From positions 57,182,501-57,246,500 of the forward strand of contig NC_071671.1 in NCBI RefSeq assembly GCF_028554725.1: DNA of 64,000 nt, in the 5' to 3' direction. Positions 1 to 12,338 of the stretch are shown here, in pieces. Every line of letters begins with the position of its first letter. Position 1 is the first letter of the stretch. Both the position numbers and the translations under genes were made by a program. Below the pieces are notes generated by a model. That model saw only the letters and a list, made by a program, of their open reading frames with translations. It ran no database searches and had not been told where the DNA came from. The stretch comes from Zeugodacus cucurbitae. Lineage: Eukaryota > Arthropoda > Insecta > Diptera > Tephritidae.

Positions 1-520
1 AAGAAACGACTGCAGAAAGTTTGGCTTATATAGCTTTATTGGTTTGCGAGTTATATACAAAAAAACTTATTTGAGGGCGGGGTCACGCCCACTTTTCCAA
101 CAAAATTACATCCAAATGTGCCCCTCCCTAATGGGATCCTATGTTCCAAATTTCATTTTCATAACTTTATTTATGGCTTAGTTATGACACTGTATAGGTT
201 TTCGGTTTCCTCCATTTTGTGGGCGTGGCAGTGGACCGATTTTGCCCATTTTCGAAAGCAACCTCCTCAGGGTGCCAAACCAGGAACATGTGTTCCAAGT
301 TTCATTAAGATATCTTAATTTTTACTCAAGTTATCGCTTGCACGGACAGACGGACAGACGGACAGACGGACGGACAGACATCCGGATTTCAAATCTACTC
401 GTCATCCTGATCATTTATGTATATATAACCCCATATCTAACTCTTATATTTCTTGGTGACACAAACAACCGTTATGTGAACAAAACTATGATACTCTGTG
501 CAACAGGTTGCGAGAGTATA
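1..520 (+). repeat. HR interspersed repeat, copy 1 (3' half, cut by window edge)
   Basis: A noncoding interspersed repeat whose other copies lie at 11539-12338 (+) and 60062-61115 (-). The window starts inside it, at the shared segment AACGACTGCAGAAAGTTTGG. It then carries the same blocks as the other copies: 'gggcggggtcacgccca', 'tgtgggcgtggcagtgg', a CGGACAGA run (350-380) and 'atataaccccatatctaactc'. It ends in an imperfect hairpin made by GATACTCTGTGCAAC and GTTGCGAGAGTATA. The short reading frames in it are not conserved between copies, so I do not call coding sequence. The type is one I associate with tephritid genomes; its transposition class is unknown to me. Confidence 0.8.
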
Positions 521-809
521 AATATAATATTTTTTAATTTAAATTCCAGAGTTTATGATCCTTCCTGTCTTAAAGAATTACAAAAAATTGTAACTCAACA
601 TTTCTGTCTGTCAAATAAATGGCAGAAAGAGTTTTAACGGTATGCATTACAAATCACGAAAATGAACTTTATGACAGAAATAAAACTCGATAAGCCGGTA
701 AAGCCTTTGTAAAAAATTACTAGAATATCTACTTCCAATAAGAAAAAAAACACAAAGCAGTGCATCGGTGATAAAAGGCATTACTCATACTCTATCGCAA
801 TTCTTTCAA
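521..809. other. Plain AT-rich spacer
   Basis: No gene, repeat copy or RNA was recognised. It follows the 3' hairpin of the HR repeat directly. Confidence 0.5.
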
Positions 810-1640
810 AGAACTACGCAAAACTATCAAATTCCTACAAGAGAGCATTGCAGCAATAACTTCCATTACCGTTGAGTGACACACGGGGTAGGCCAGCAGA
901 GATTAAGCGCGCCACAAGCCGAAGTGGCAACACAATATTTCACTGGAGACTCCTAGACATATAAGAGCGACAGGCAGTGTCAAAGGAGTGGTGGTGGTGG
1001 CTCAGGCAATGGAACCGTGTAAATTACTGAAAAAACTGAAAGTGATACCAGAAAAGACAGTGGCGAATGCCAGTGACAATAAGCAAATGTGCAATACGAG
1101 CGAATGCAATGAAGTGCCAAGAATTGTGAGTGAGTTGACAGTGCAAAAAAAAGGAAGGCAAAACGAAGTTCGTGCCTATCAAAATGCCGGACTGTGGTGG
1201 GAGTGCTATGGTGCTATGCGCCGTATAATTGTGTGAGAAATGTGGCAGCGGGTGGCAGTGCTGTCACATTCTTGGGTAACAGCAGCGGCGCGGTTTAATG
1301 AAAAAATGAAAATAAATGCTGACATCAACACCAAGCGCAGAACTGTGCACAGGAATGTCTGTAATGTTTCATTGCATTGCAGCAATCTTATGCTCTACAG
1401 CTAAAACCATGAAACCATGGCTATATATGACAGACAGCGCTGGCAAATGGCAGCAAAACAATAAATAAATTCTTAATACGAGTACAACACGCCGGCGACG
1501 ACAGGCGTGCGATATGAGAAACTAACATGAGACTCTGTCAAAGCGTTGTCTCAGGCAATTTGATTAGTTGCGCGAGGTGCGAGGAGCTTTATAAAAGGAA
1601 ATATGCGCTTATATGGTGCCCAGGTTGATGCGAAAGTGTG
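810..1640. other. CAA/TTG-type island, no gene seen
   Basis: GC is higher than in the neighbours, with GTG repeats near 988-1002 and many GGCAGTG/TGGCAG words. An 82-codon frame here looks accidental: no domain, biased composition. No splice-supported exon was recognised. Confidence 0.45.
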
Positions 1641-2200
1641 TGAAATTCCATTTGGTAAAGAAATATATTTTTATATAGTCTTACGTTTTTACTTCTAGCT
1701 GATTTATCTGGCCATAATGTAAGTAATATTTTTATTACATGCGGGCTGTGCTGTCAACACTCTGTCAGTGAAACACGCCACAGGAGACCTTAGAGTTACA
1801 TGTAGTAAGTTATGCTATAATGAATACTTGATTGGAATAATCGTCTGACTAAAATTCGTGAGAAGTACTTTTCATGAAGGAGACTAACTCGAAATTCTTC
1901 GGCAAACTTTACTGAGCCTAACATATTTAGAGCTCTATCAGTAATTTTAATAACCATTGCTAATATAAATCAGTTAAAGAATTATATTTTGCACAGTAAA
2001 TAAATAGGCATGAGAACCCCAAAAACCTATAGAGGTAGCATTAATGGTGGATAAATCATCTTACTGCCATACGTTCTTTGGGTCTCCGCTTTCAATTAAT
2101 CCACCAATCTATTTTGGAATTTCCTCAAAGATCAAAATATTTCGATAACTCTTCGAGAATAAAGTGATAGAGAGTGATAAATAGAGCATAAACTCAAACA
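1641..2200. other. Plain AT-rich spacer
   Basis: Nothing recognisable beyond AT-rich unique-looking sequence leading into the LINE fragment. Confidence 0.5.
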
Positions 2201-2676
2201 ACGACGTCAATCAAACAAGAAATCAATCGGAGGGTCATTCTTGCCAACAGGTGCTATCACGGGCCCTGTAGGCAGAGCAGAGCCCTCTCTCGCAAACGCT
2301 CTTTAAGTTGCACATCATACCCGTCCTGATGTGTGGCGTGGAAGTATGGACGATGACCAATAAAGATGAGCACTCCTTAGGAGCGTTCGAGAGCAATGTT
2401 CTCCGAAGGATTTATGACTACGCGTAGGCGTTTGTTAGTACCGGATTTGTTGGAATGACGAGGTCTATGATCTCTTCGGAGATATAGACATAAGACTTGG
2501 ACATACATATTGCCCGAATGGAAGAAAACACTCCAACACGAAAAATGTACGACACGGTACCCAATGGCGGCCGAAGAAGAAAAGGACTGACGAAGCTTGA
2601 AATCCCCAACTGGCGCCGTCGTGGGCAATGCAGAGACGACTGGCGAAGGCTTATAGACGCGGCCAATTTGAGATAG
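2200..2676 (+). mobile_element. RTE-like non-LTR retrotransposon fragment (end of reverse transcriptase ORF), broken
   Basis: In pieces and across frames the + strand encodes the C-terminal part of a LINE polyprotein. Visible are INRRVILANRCY, then HIIPVLMCGVEVWTMT with SLGAFESNVLRRIYD (around 2305-2420), and after frame changes VRMEENTPTRKMYDTVPNGG and NWRRRGQCRDDWRRLID before a stop at about 2676. This order (LANR-Y, P-L-GAE-WT, VFERK-LR-I-G, VRMDE, NWR) matches the copies at 21403 and 30640. The RTE-like clade is my recognition. Several frameshifts make it non-functional. It is a diverged relative of the other two copies, ending DAANLR rather than DSAINA, and no GAA tail is seen. Confidence 0.7.
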
Positions 2677-3039
2677 AGAATCCTAAGTTAAAACGTGTTT
2701 TTATAATTATAAATATAAAGATATCTTCACTTGAATTTGGAAAACCAAAATATATTGATATCTAAATTGGAATCTTGGAAACCTCATACGATTGACTATG
2801 TATTATTATTGAGAAATTCATATCAGCATATAAATTTGTAATATATTGCAAAGTCCTAGACTATGAAATTTTCATAAAACGAAAAAATAAATCAAAATAT
2901 TTTACATCGCTGATATGCGTGAGAAGCATATAAAGTTCTTCATTAGACTCCAGCGAAGGCGAGTATGATTATTGGGAGATGGTATACCGAAGATAACAGC
3001 GAGCCACGTTTAACAAGGAGTCTTTAAGAAGGAGCCCAA
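2677..3039. other. Plain AT-rich spacer
   Basis: No gene or repeat recognised. Confidence 0.45.
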
Positions 3040-5350
3040 ACACAATATGTTAATGTACAAGCACACTTCAAAACACAAGCAGGATTTTTATGGCATTTAC
3101 TTTGCATTATCACTGTTTTTATTTTCACTTAGCTGCAAGCGCATAAATCATTTTAAAACAAAGTGCATTGGCGAAAGGCGACGAAAATGCGACATAACAA
3201 CGATAAAACAAAATAAATCAAAGAATAAAAATGCAAATAAGTAAATAAATCAAAAGAAAGACATTTAAAAGCAAGGAAATGCAGCTCTGTGTATGTGTGT
3301 GTCTGTGGCAAGCAGTGAAGCGAAATGGAAAGTGCAAAATCTGGCGGATGGCACTTAATATTGGCAGGAATGGGACATGTAGAAGTGATATATTGACACG
3401 TTGCAAGCAGCAGGACAGGCAGGTAGAAGCGATACTTTTAGTGGCAGCGACTGCAAGCACTTGCCACAGCACACTTTTACACCTTATTTGCATATACTTG
3501 AAGTATATGGTAAACATATGGTCAAACATGCCAATAAAAAGTCATAAAACAAAAACAAAACAAAAAACGCTAAAATCTCAGTTCTTGCAACAACTGCAAG
3601 GAATGCGCAAAAGGCTATTTATGATACCAAGAAGACGAGGTGCTAAAATGCGGTAACAACCAAATTGACTGCAAACGGAGATGGATGATATTAGCTGACA
3701 GTTTTCATAGACTACAACATGCAACACCAACAAACCACCAGCAACGTTTGAAGCAATCCTTTCAAATGCGCTTGCTTTCATAGGTGTTGCATGTTTTTTT
3801 GTTGTTGTTGTGCTGCATACGCCAGTGGCATGCAGTTAAATTAACCCCATCCACCCATGTAGCAACAATATGTACAAATAACATGCCACGTTTTACAATA
3901 TATATACAACACAAGTGTATGTGGCACGTTGCCGTGTGGCAAGTTCGACCGAATTCTATGGAGCAATGTATACAAGAGTTCGCGCGAAAAAGTGCTTTGC
4001 AAACAGTTGCGCAATGCCAAGAGCAAAATGCAACAAAAATAAAAACAATGAGAACAACAAAAACAATAAATACAACAAAAACAATGAGTACAACAACTGC
4101 TAAATGTGCCGGCAAACAAGTACAGCGCGACGTTAAGCAAGCACCGTTTGGAGAGGACACACTTAAGACTGTCAACACATGAGACACTTGCAACATGCAA
4201 CACATATGAATATATATGAGTTGCACATACATACACATGTATATTAGTGGCAGCTCAGCATTCTCGCCGCCAAATTTGCAACACATTTCAATGGCAACGT
4301 GCAAGAGCAATTACAACAATGCTAAAACAGAAACAAGAACAACATTTGCATGTTTGTGTAAATCAAAAATTCAACACTTGCCGAGTCAGCCAGCCAGCCA
4401 AGCCAGCTGCTGTGACCGTCTATTGACTTTGACATGACGAACTGCCGCTGGGGCGCATATTCTTAGCTGCAACCAACGACGGACGCCGGCCGCCACCATT
4501 CATATCCATCATGCCTCATGCGTTAAAGTGTTTACCATTCATTTTTTTCTGTTGTTGTTGTTGCTGTAGTACGCTTACTGTACGTCTAGGCAAATAAACT
4601 TAAGTGTGACGTTGACTCCGAGCATTTCCTTTAGCCCAACAATAATGGCAGCACTTAGCACAAGAAGAAAAAGAACGAAGAGTCAATGAAAAAAGAGGAG
4701 AAGACGAAGAAGAAGACTGAAGAAGCAGAAGAGTGAAGAAAGCTACAGACGAACGTCTCGCTATGCCATGCCGCGTTATGCTATGCCAAATCATTGAAGC
4801 ATGGAATTTATGCCCTTACGCGTTTGCGGGCAAAATTTACCATAAACGCAGGCGGAAAAATTAAAAATAGAGAAGAAGAAGAATTAACTAAAGTTCTGCA
4901 AAAAGGTGACCATGACATCGAAGAAGTTTCAGTTGCAAAGCTGAACGTCCAACTGTGGCAGGCAGTGCCTTCATGTCACAACACATAATAGCTCACTCGT
5001 GCGCAACGCGTGTACGTGCAACATGCCACACTAATGTCACCAGGCATCATTGATGCGCAAACGACAGACAGCAGCAGCCTGGCCATGTTTTGGCGACAAA
5101 AGACACGCAAATCGCTCTCCAAAACACCCGCCAAAGTTATTGGTCTGCGTTGTTGCAGCATCTACTCCCAGACACTTAGGTTGCTACTTCTTCCCGCTAA
5201 AGTTGATGAATGGCAAATTGCTGGGCGAGTAATACCTGCCAACGCTGTCATGCATTTATGGAATTGTCATTTCAAGCAGTTGGCGGATGCAAGACCTTTC
5301 TTTATATTTTTTTTTTTTGTTCTTAGTCTGTCTTGTATAAGTTTCTTATA
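3040..5350. other. CAA/TTG-type island with several simple repeats
   Basis: Dense in GCAACA, TGGCA and GTTGTTG words. Contains a TG-rich run near 3287-3305, an AACAA/AATAAAAACAATG-type A-rich array at about 4026-4100, GTTGTTGTTG runs near 3797-3812 and 4550-4566, and a purine block at 4659-4745. Overlapping frames of up to 182 codons on the minus strand at 3762-4310 are cysteine- and hydrophobic-rich translations of triplet repeats. I see no conserved domain and do not call them genes. Confidence 0.5.
4659..4745. repeat. GA-rich polypurine tract
   Basis: About 87 bases almost entirely A and G on the + strand (AAGAAGAAAAAGAACGAAG and similar), with only isolated interruptions. Confidence 0.75.
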
Positions 5351-6700
5351 CTGACTTACTAAAAGCGTGAAAATCGCATTCCGTCTTGTCGGTAACTAAA
5401 AATAGCTGTCTAGTTGAGCGCTCTGTAAGAAATCTTCATTAAAGGAAAATGACAAATATGGAATCCTTTTTCCATGAAGCGATTAATATTCTCTATAAAT
5501 ATCCCACAATTAAAGGTGTTCCAACAGGACTATATATAGTACCTATCCGAATAACGAAAGATCTTACAAGCCACGTGGACAGAAACCCCATATAATAAAG
5601 TTCTAGAGAATTATATTGTCTTTAGGACCGAAAATGAAGCCCAATATATCTATTTAAGAATACAAAAAATACATAAATGATGATACAATACAAGTCGGTT
5701 CTACACGTAGATCTTATACAACAAAGCCCTACTATTTCAATTATGGTAGACCAATTCATAGAGAAATATAAAGAAAATTGAAATCTTAGCTTTAAAGACC
5801 CGGTTAAGTAGACCCGACTATCGAGAGAACTTCAAAGTAAAGTTGAACAAACGGTTTAGTACTAAGAACTAAGACACACAGCAAGGAACATGAATCTATG
5901 CCCATTATTAGGAATGATTTGATATCGGTGATATGACCTAAAGAACGCTCATCAATAATTAATCAAGAAAATAACTAATTATAATAACGCTCGCCGAAAT
6001 CGCGGAATAAGTGAACAAAAGAAGCTAAGAACAGAAATCGCTGAAAACTGTAAAGCCGATAAGCTGGTCACATCAGATTAGGAACAAATTGGTTGTACTT
6101 AAGCTCGAGCGCTGGACATACAGATCTTCTGGAAGCTCGAAAAATACAGGACAACAACCAGCACGTTTATGATCGCGTGGTCTTTTTGGCCCACAGTGGG
6201 GTATAAGAGGTCTTTCGAATTGATTTCTCTCAGCAAGGTTGATCTCATGCCGACTGTCAATAGCAACACATGCAGGGATACCAAAGATGCTACCGAACGC
6301 CAGTAGTCAGACCTTAATAGAGGAGGGCGAGAGTAAATCTCCTTCAATGTCCAGCATCCACCAGACTAAGCGCTTTGTCGAAATGTGAGTTCCGTTTTGG
6401 TGCACTGCTAGGAGTGTTTTTGGGATAATTTATGTTTATATGATGAGAAGGGAGCCTCAAGAGAGTGGTAAAAATATTTGAACATATCCCTTCTCCACAC
6501 TATCAAAGAAACTATGAAATAAAATAAAAGGACACCCAAACGAATATTTCAAGACCAAATCCATAATTTCCACAATAATAATGTCCATATTTAAGAAACT
6601 ACTAATAGCACAATTAATTTTAGCACCTGCTAGTAAAATTTTTATTTTCGCTTTTACTATTGTAGATAGATGTAAGAAATTGCCATTTCGTGTACTCAAT
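5351..6700. other. Plain AT-rich block
   Basis: Mostly unrecognised AT-rich sequence. The segment near 6140-6410 resembles part of 43330-43540 (see that repeat pair). No gene supported. Confidence 0.45.
6140..6410 (-). repeat. Degenerate dispersed repeat, related to 43330-43540
   Basis: Shares short aligned words in the same order with 43330-43540: 'ggacaacaaccagca', then 'tctc..aggttgatctc/aggttcacctc', then 'ctccttcaatgt..agcat' followed by 'agactaa'. Both copies are broken by stops in every frame. It may be an old retroelement, but I cannot name it. Confidence 0.35.
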
Positions 6701-7790
6701 GACTGCGGCACCTTTCATTGACCGGCAAGGCATTGACCTCCAAATGCCGCATAGCCGACACCAGCAACAACAGCATTTATGGTAAAACATGGAGCAGATA
6801 AATCCTACAACTTCTCCGAACTAAACAAAATAATAATAAAATAAAAATTAAACGAAAAAAGTCATTCAGACCATTGTAGAGGCAGTGGCGCAAGCGGGCT
6901 GCCAACTTAGTCGAGTTACATTTTGGCGCATGCGCTGCCTGCTTTGCATATCCAGGCGACAATCTTCGTGCACATGCACTTCAGTGTCGATAATAAATTT
7001 TTCACTTTTGGACTTATTGCTGCTGCTGTTGTTGCTGTTGGCAAATTTAGTGTTGTGCCCGTTGTTGCTTTATAGTAACCATTTCGTATTTTATTTCGCC
7101 GACTATGGTTTTTAAGAGCTTTTGGCGGTGCCTTATTTGTAGAAAACTTTTCGTATACGCGAAGAAACATAGAAACCACACATAACATATGCAGAGTAGC
7201 AGTAAAGTTCAAGGGCCTCGTAGAGTAAATGAGTGCCCGCAACATGTTGTCAGCAACAAAAGCAAGTAAACTTTGGGGTACCAAAATAGAGGAAGGTGTA
7301 TGTTTTTAATATATTTCGTAACGCTCAAGGTTAAGTTGCTTTAAGAAATACGCAACCTCAATAAAAAAGACACTAAAATGAAGCGTCTGCTTGCATTGAT
7401 AAGCGCTGAACGTGCGCATGCGCGATTGTGCGCAGCTGATAGCAGCCGCATTAGAGGCACGGCGTCGTGTTGCTGCATTCGTTTTAGTCCAAATTGGCGC
7501 ATAATGCTGTAGATGCGGCAGCAGATAGACACCGTTTACAGCCACTTTATGTAAATGTCAGCAACATGGAGCGGTTGCAGTGTTGCCGGTTTGTTGAAGA
7601 CTCCTTTTTCATTTCCTTGGTCATAGTTCGTTTCACGCATTATTAGTTCCTTCAGCGAATTTAGCTTTTTGTTCTACAAATGATGTTATTATTTTTTGTT
7701 GTTTCAACCATTTGTTTCAATTTGCGGACAAATTTGGTGTGAAGCGTCCAAGGAAATGCACTGTCATGGTTTTAAACTACAGATCGCATA
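6701..7790. other. CAA/TTG-type island, no gene seen
   Basis: CTGCTG/TTGTTG triplets near 7018-7042 and many GCAACA words. Frames of 60-122 codons on both strands overlap each other and have repeat-driven composition. No coding call. Confidence 0.45.
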
Positions 7791-7793
7791 ATA

Positions 7794-8140
7794 TTAGGTC
7801 AACAACTTTGCTTCCGCCGTTTTCCAATAGATGTCTCTAGGGTCAAGCACTGGTCGATTAAATCCATTTTTTTATATCGATCTTGTACATTTGTGTCAAC
7901 ATTAACCCAACAAAATATCTGTAGAGATCTGTTTGCATCCCAAACTTATTCTCAACTGAAAATGTCACTTTTAGAGCTGAATTCTCGACATTTGTGGGAA
8001 ATTTTGCTTTTCTTTCTTAATTCCAAGAAAAGTGCGGCTGAGGCTCATTGACATTTGTAACATCGACATCTGTAACAGTTTTTTTGCAAAACAAGCCTTA
8101 AATTTACAAAAAAACGGCGGAAGCAAAGTTGTCGACCTAA
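7794..8140 (+). mobile_element. Mellifera-type mariner deletion derivative (347 bp, complete ends)
   Basis: A compact element bounded by ~30-bp terminal inverted repeats differing at one position: left end TTAGGTCAACAACTTTGCTT, right end the reverse complement of TTAGGTCGACAACTTTGCTT. It is flanked on both sides by TA (7792-7793, 8141-8142), the target duplication of Tc1/mariner elements. It keeps the 5' leader and the first codons of the transposase and then passes straight to the 3' end, so it is a non-autonomous internal-deletion product. The terminus and the N-terminal residues resemble mellifera-subfamily mariners such as Ccmar1 of medfly, from memory. A second copy of this terminus is at 27890. 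Confidence 0.85.
7962..8051 (+). pseudogene. Mariner transposase N-terminal stub (29 codons)
   Basis: The frame starts at an ATG inside the 347-bp element and reads MSLLELNSRHLWEILLFF followed by LNSKKSAAEAH, then TGA. The pattern 'LLFFFN-KKSAAE' is the start of the first helix-turn-helix of mellifera-type mariner transposases. Everything after it, including all three catalytic aspartates, is missing, so no activity is possible. Confidence 0.7.
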
Positions 8141-9789
8141 TATATAAAAGAAAGAAGGGCTATAAAGGAATATAAGGGGAGACGTAATGCTTATCGTATT
8201 CGTATTTGAGGCGAAGAATCACTATTGGAGAAATGGGCTGTCTGAATATTCTGTGACATAAAGTATTTCAGGACTTTATCACTGTCAGTTTTCTAAGAAG
8301 ATATAGAAATATTGAGATTATGTTAAACAACAAGAAAATTTGATTTAGACAGAAAATAGTATGGCAATATTTTTTGAAAAACAGATTCAAGTTGTCTTAA
8401 CAATAATACAGAGAATTGAAGAATATTGGTGGACTTATTAGATAATTTTACTTAGATATTACGGACAATTATTGAATTTATAATGTGTTCAAAAATCTTT
8501 CAAAACTCTAGTTCCAACAATTAAATGCATTCATCGGAGATGAATCAATCTCAATTTGGACACTGCCCGAAAGAGAAAGTTTTTAGAGACTAAAGTGAAA
8601 CTGTGTTGTTTGGAGATTGCGGCACTTTTATCACTCTCGCCACCCTCTATCAAACTTAAATTTTTACCGATATACATATAGCTAAAGTAGTTATAAAGGT
8701 ACATTGGTATCGATCGTAGTTTTTGGCTAATAGTCTCCAATCCTCAAAATATATCTATAAGAATGTTGACATGGAAAATATGCACAAGCTAGTTCCACTA
8801 GAATTCTAACCCAGAAAACTTCAAGTTTCAAAAAATTCCCGAAAAATATAAAATTGAGTCTACAAAATTTGTATGGATGGCCTTAAATTAGGTAATGGAT
8901 GATACTTTACATATATCAATGGATCATATTGGAGATATCGCACTTAAATATTTTGGCCCGGTGCTAAGTGGGCGAGTGGGTAACAATGGACCAAAAAAAA
9001 ACTATGAATTTATGATCGAACCTTATTTAGAGCTATTCAATCGTAGTAAACTCTCAACTTTTTGTATCTATATGTGACATAAAAAGGTTCAACATTTGAG
9101 TAATCGACAGTCATTGGAGTGAACTGTACATTATGAACCGAATTCATATGACGATCTTAGAATAATTTTCATCGACTATTATAAGTAGGGAAACTCATTA
9201 TAGAGGCCTATTTGTAATTCTGTCGGACGAAGTTCAGGAAAAATTATACTATTTAAAGAAGAAGAGATTGTTGTTTTGTCATGACAAAATACCCTGTCAT
9301 GAGTCATGAAAAAATTAAAACTATATGAATTGGGTTTCGAATTCCACCAAATTTCGGATATGATACCAGCGAATTTTTTGTTCTAATATCCTAAGATGCT
9401 GGCAAGAGAAAATTAGATGATAAGATAGTCGAATATAGTCGAAAACTATAAAGTCATACCGCCCTCGAAGGAGTTTTTTGTCGCAAAATAAAACCGATTT
9501 ATGTAAAAAAAAAGTAGTTTTTTATTGAAAACGAGAGAATTTTTTTAGGAATAATTAATTTGAACATTTGTATTTTATTCTTAAACATCTTCAGATTACT
9601 AATTCTCTGAAAATTCAAAAGTAAGTAAGTAATAATATCTCCAAATATCTCCACACCAATAACGGTAAAATCGCGTTCATAACTGATACATGTATCACTC
9701 AATTCAAATACAAATAATAACTAGTTAAGCCCACTCTAATTTCGCTACCGTTATAAAATATTTCTGTTAAATAATCTTATTACTACACT
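8141..9789. other. Plain AT-rich block
   Basis: No gene or repeat copy recognised. A small palindromic spot (TTTTGTCATGACAAAATA) sits near 9274-9291. Frames of 60-69 codons are unremarkable. Confidence 0.45.
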
Positions 9790-10490
9790 TTTCGCGCTCG
9801 ATACGAGTATAAATGCATAAACTGACTGCAATTTCCTTCATAAGTGTGTGTCTATTTTTAACAGTATTATGACTTTTCGATTTTATGAGATTTTAATTAA
9901 ACGCAATCGCGTCAATTTGCGCGACACTTAATTCAATTATGACACATTAAACGGCAGCTACGGCAGCTACGACAGCGATAAGCAGGAAAGCACCACCATT
10001 ACACCAATATGAAGTATGCAGGGGGAATGAGTTCACAAACGATATCGATTACAAATCAATGGCAAATGGCAATCACAACTGATGCAATCAAGCCAATCAA
10101 TTGAGCGTGTGCGTTCAAAACAGCAATGACTTCCTGCTTGCAACACGCAAATATTTACTAACTGTGCTTGCGTAAATATTTTTTCGGCAGCTTCCTCGTT
10201 TTGCGCAAACATTTTTTGGTGTGATATGCAGTTATATTTTATTTTATTTTTGGTCTGTGAATTGTCTGCGGTGTTGGAAAACTGATTGCCTTATGGCTTT
10301 GTAATGCAAATTGTAGTGCTGGATGGAGTAGAGTGTCTAGCTTTTGTTGTTATTTCTTTTGGAGTTGTTGTTATTTTAATAATGTGTGTAAGTGTGTGTT
10401 TGTGTGCGTGGCACACTTTTGAGAGGTGCTAGCTTCCTATTTGTTTAGCCTTTTCCATCTTCTCCATACAAACGTGGGCTCTAACTGATT
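9790..10490. other. CAA/TTG-type island, no gene seen
   Basis: Contains CGGCAGCTA direct repeats (9952-9975) and a GT-rich run (about 10383-10410). No open frame worth calling. Confidence 0.4.
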
Positions 10491-10499
10491 TTTCACAAC

Positions 10500-11015
10500 T
10501 TTTAGATTTCTTATAGAAATATATTTAATATGAAAAAAACTCACTCATTTAAAAATTGTCGAATTCGGACTATAATTTTTTAAGGCCCCAGATATCGAAT
10601 ATGAACCCTCAGTGTCTGTGGATAATTTTTTGCGGAAAATATCGGTAAATCTCTCAGATATTTTATCAAAATTCAGAGGTAATATTATTCTTCTAATAGT
10701 GTCTCGGTGCCAAAAATGGGTGAAATCAAGTCAATACTTCCGCTAGCCCCCATATATGTACCTCATATATGGAATTTCGTAGTTCCGGTGGACTATATAC
10801 CGTACATATCGGTTAATATGTGAGATATTTTAACAAAATTAAGTGAACATACAATATAGCTTGGTGGCGAAAACGGGTGAAATCAGTCGAGAAAGTACTC
10901 CAGCCCCCAAATACAATATATCCTGATTTGTATTATTCTAGTGGAGTTAATGCTGCATAAATGGGTTAAATTGTGTGTTGTCTTAAGAAAATTATATGTA
11001 TTGAAAAAGAAGTGT
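10500..11015. repeat. Noncoding interspersed repeat with an internal ~160-bp duplication
   Basis: The block contains two diverged tandem units. GGTGCCAAAAATGGGTGAAA (10706) recurs as GGTGGCGAAAACGGGTGAAA (10863). CGGTAAATCTCTCAGATATT (10644) recurs as CGGTTAATATGTGAGATATT (about 10810). 'tagcccccatat' (about 10744) recurs as 'agcccccaaatac' (about 10903). The wording is like a repeat I associate with tephritid noncoding DNA, but only one copy is in this window. Confidence 0.5.
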
Positions 11016-11021
11016 CTTATC

Positions 11022-11538
11022 TTAAGGGGCTATACCAGTGTAACCAATAAAAAATTAGACGATTTTCGTGATTTTTGTTTTTAAAGTACTCGATCGAATG
11101 CTTCGAAGTTTTTTGGACATTATATATTCAGCCAAATTTTAAGATTTTCTTTAAAAAAAAATATCGAAAAATAACGGAGTTATATGCTGTCTTGGGAGGT
11201 ACCCAAAAAAAAGTTCCCCAACTGATGACATGATTCCAGCCGAGTGAGTAGCTGAAACAAAAAAAAATTCAAAAAGGGTATTAATGTAGAGAATATTTCC
11301 TATACAATGACCTATGATTTTTGAAAATTTTTCAAAAATTAACAAAATGGCGTAGTTCTGAAAAAAAATTCGTTTTTTTAAGTAAAAAAAATGTTTTTTT
11401 TTAATGCCAAATTGACAATTTTCAACAAATCAAAAATATTTAGAACGCTGTCATTCAGAAACTATTCAAGATACGACCTTAACGCATTCTCAGGATATTT
11501 TTAAAAGCATTACCTTTCAAATAAGCAAAAAATAAACC
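11022..11538 (+). mobile_element. TTAA-1 inverted-repeat element, copy 1 (3' end lost to an HR insertion)
   Basis: Begins TTAAGGGGCTATACCAGTGT, the same start as copy 2 at 12352, and stays collinear with copy 2 for about 430 bp. It then reaches the 3'-proximal word 'aataagcaaaaaataaa', shared with copy 2 at about 13228-13245, where the HR repeat interrupts it. No coding capacity. The TTAA flank suggests a piggyBac-like transposase supplied in trans, but the terminal GGGG is not the usual piggyBac CCC, so the class is uncertain. Confidence 0.8.
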
Positions 11539-12338
11539 AAGTAAGGAAGGGCTACTAACTATTACAAACCAAGTTTCATTGAAATCGGTCGAGTATTTCC
11601 TGAGGTATGGTTTTTGATCCATAAATGGGCGACGGCACGCCCATTTTCCATTTTGTAAAAACATCTGAGTGCAGCTTCCATCTGCCATTTCGTATGTAAA
11701 ATTTAGTGTTTCTGACGTTTCTCGTTAGTGAGTTAACGCACTTTTAGTCATTTTCAACCAAACCTTTGTATGGGAGGTGGGCGTGGTTATTATCCGATTT
11801 CTTTCATTTTTGGACTGTATAAGGAAACGGCTAAAAGAAACGACTGCAGAAAGTTTGGTTTATATAGCTTTATTGGTTTGCAAGATATATACAAAAAACC
11901 TATTTGGGGGCGGGTCACGCCCACTTCTCCAAACAAATTACATTCAAATGTGCCCCTCCCTAATGCGATCCTATGTTCCAAATTTTATTTTCATAACTTT
12001 ATTTATGTCTTAGTTATTGCTCTTTATGTGTTTTTGGTTATCGCCATTTTGTGGGCGTGCCAGTGGTCCGATTCCGCCCATCGAACTTAACCTTCTTATG
12101 GTGCCAAGGAACACGTGTTCCAAGTTTCATCAAGATATCTTAATTTTTACTCAAGTTACAGCTTGCACAGACGGACGGACGGACAGACAGACATCTGGAT
12201 TTGAACTTTACTCGTCACCCTGATCACTTTGGTATATATAACCCTATATCTAACTCGTTTAGTTTTAGGACTTACAAACAACCGTTATGTGGACAAAACT
12301 ATAATACTCTCTTAGCAACTTCTGTTGCGGGAGTATAA
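11539..12338 (+). repeat. HR interspersed repeat, copy 2 (internally deleted)
   Basis: Starts AAGTAAGGAAGGGCTAC and ends in the family hairpin (ATACTCTCTTAGCAAC paired with GTTGCGGGAGTATA). Compared with the copy at 60062-61115 it lacks about 230 bp shortly after its 5' end and is otherwise collinear: 'aactattacaaaccaagttt', AACGACTGCAGAAAGTTTGG, the CGGACAGA run near 12170-12192 and 'ataaccctatatctaactcg'. It sits within the 3' part of TTAA-1 copy 1. Open frames of 60-106 codons are not conserved among copies. Confidence 0.85.

Noticed and set aside
242..637. 131-codon + frame with RRTDGRTD repeats
   Set aside because: It lies in the HR repeat; the residues come from the CGGACAGA run and the frame is not kept in the other copies.
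3762..4310. 182-codon minus frame with cysteine clusters
   Set aside because: Composition driven by ACAACA/AATAAA repeats; another frame on each strand is open over the same bases; no domain.
9320..9345. tRNA-like T-arm words (GGGTTTCGAATTCCACC)
   Set aside because: No matching acceptor, D or anticodon stems at the right distances on either strand.
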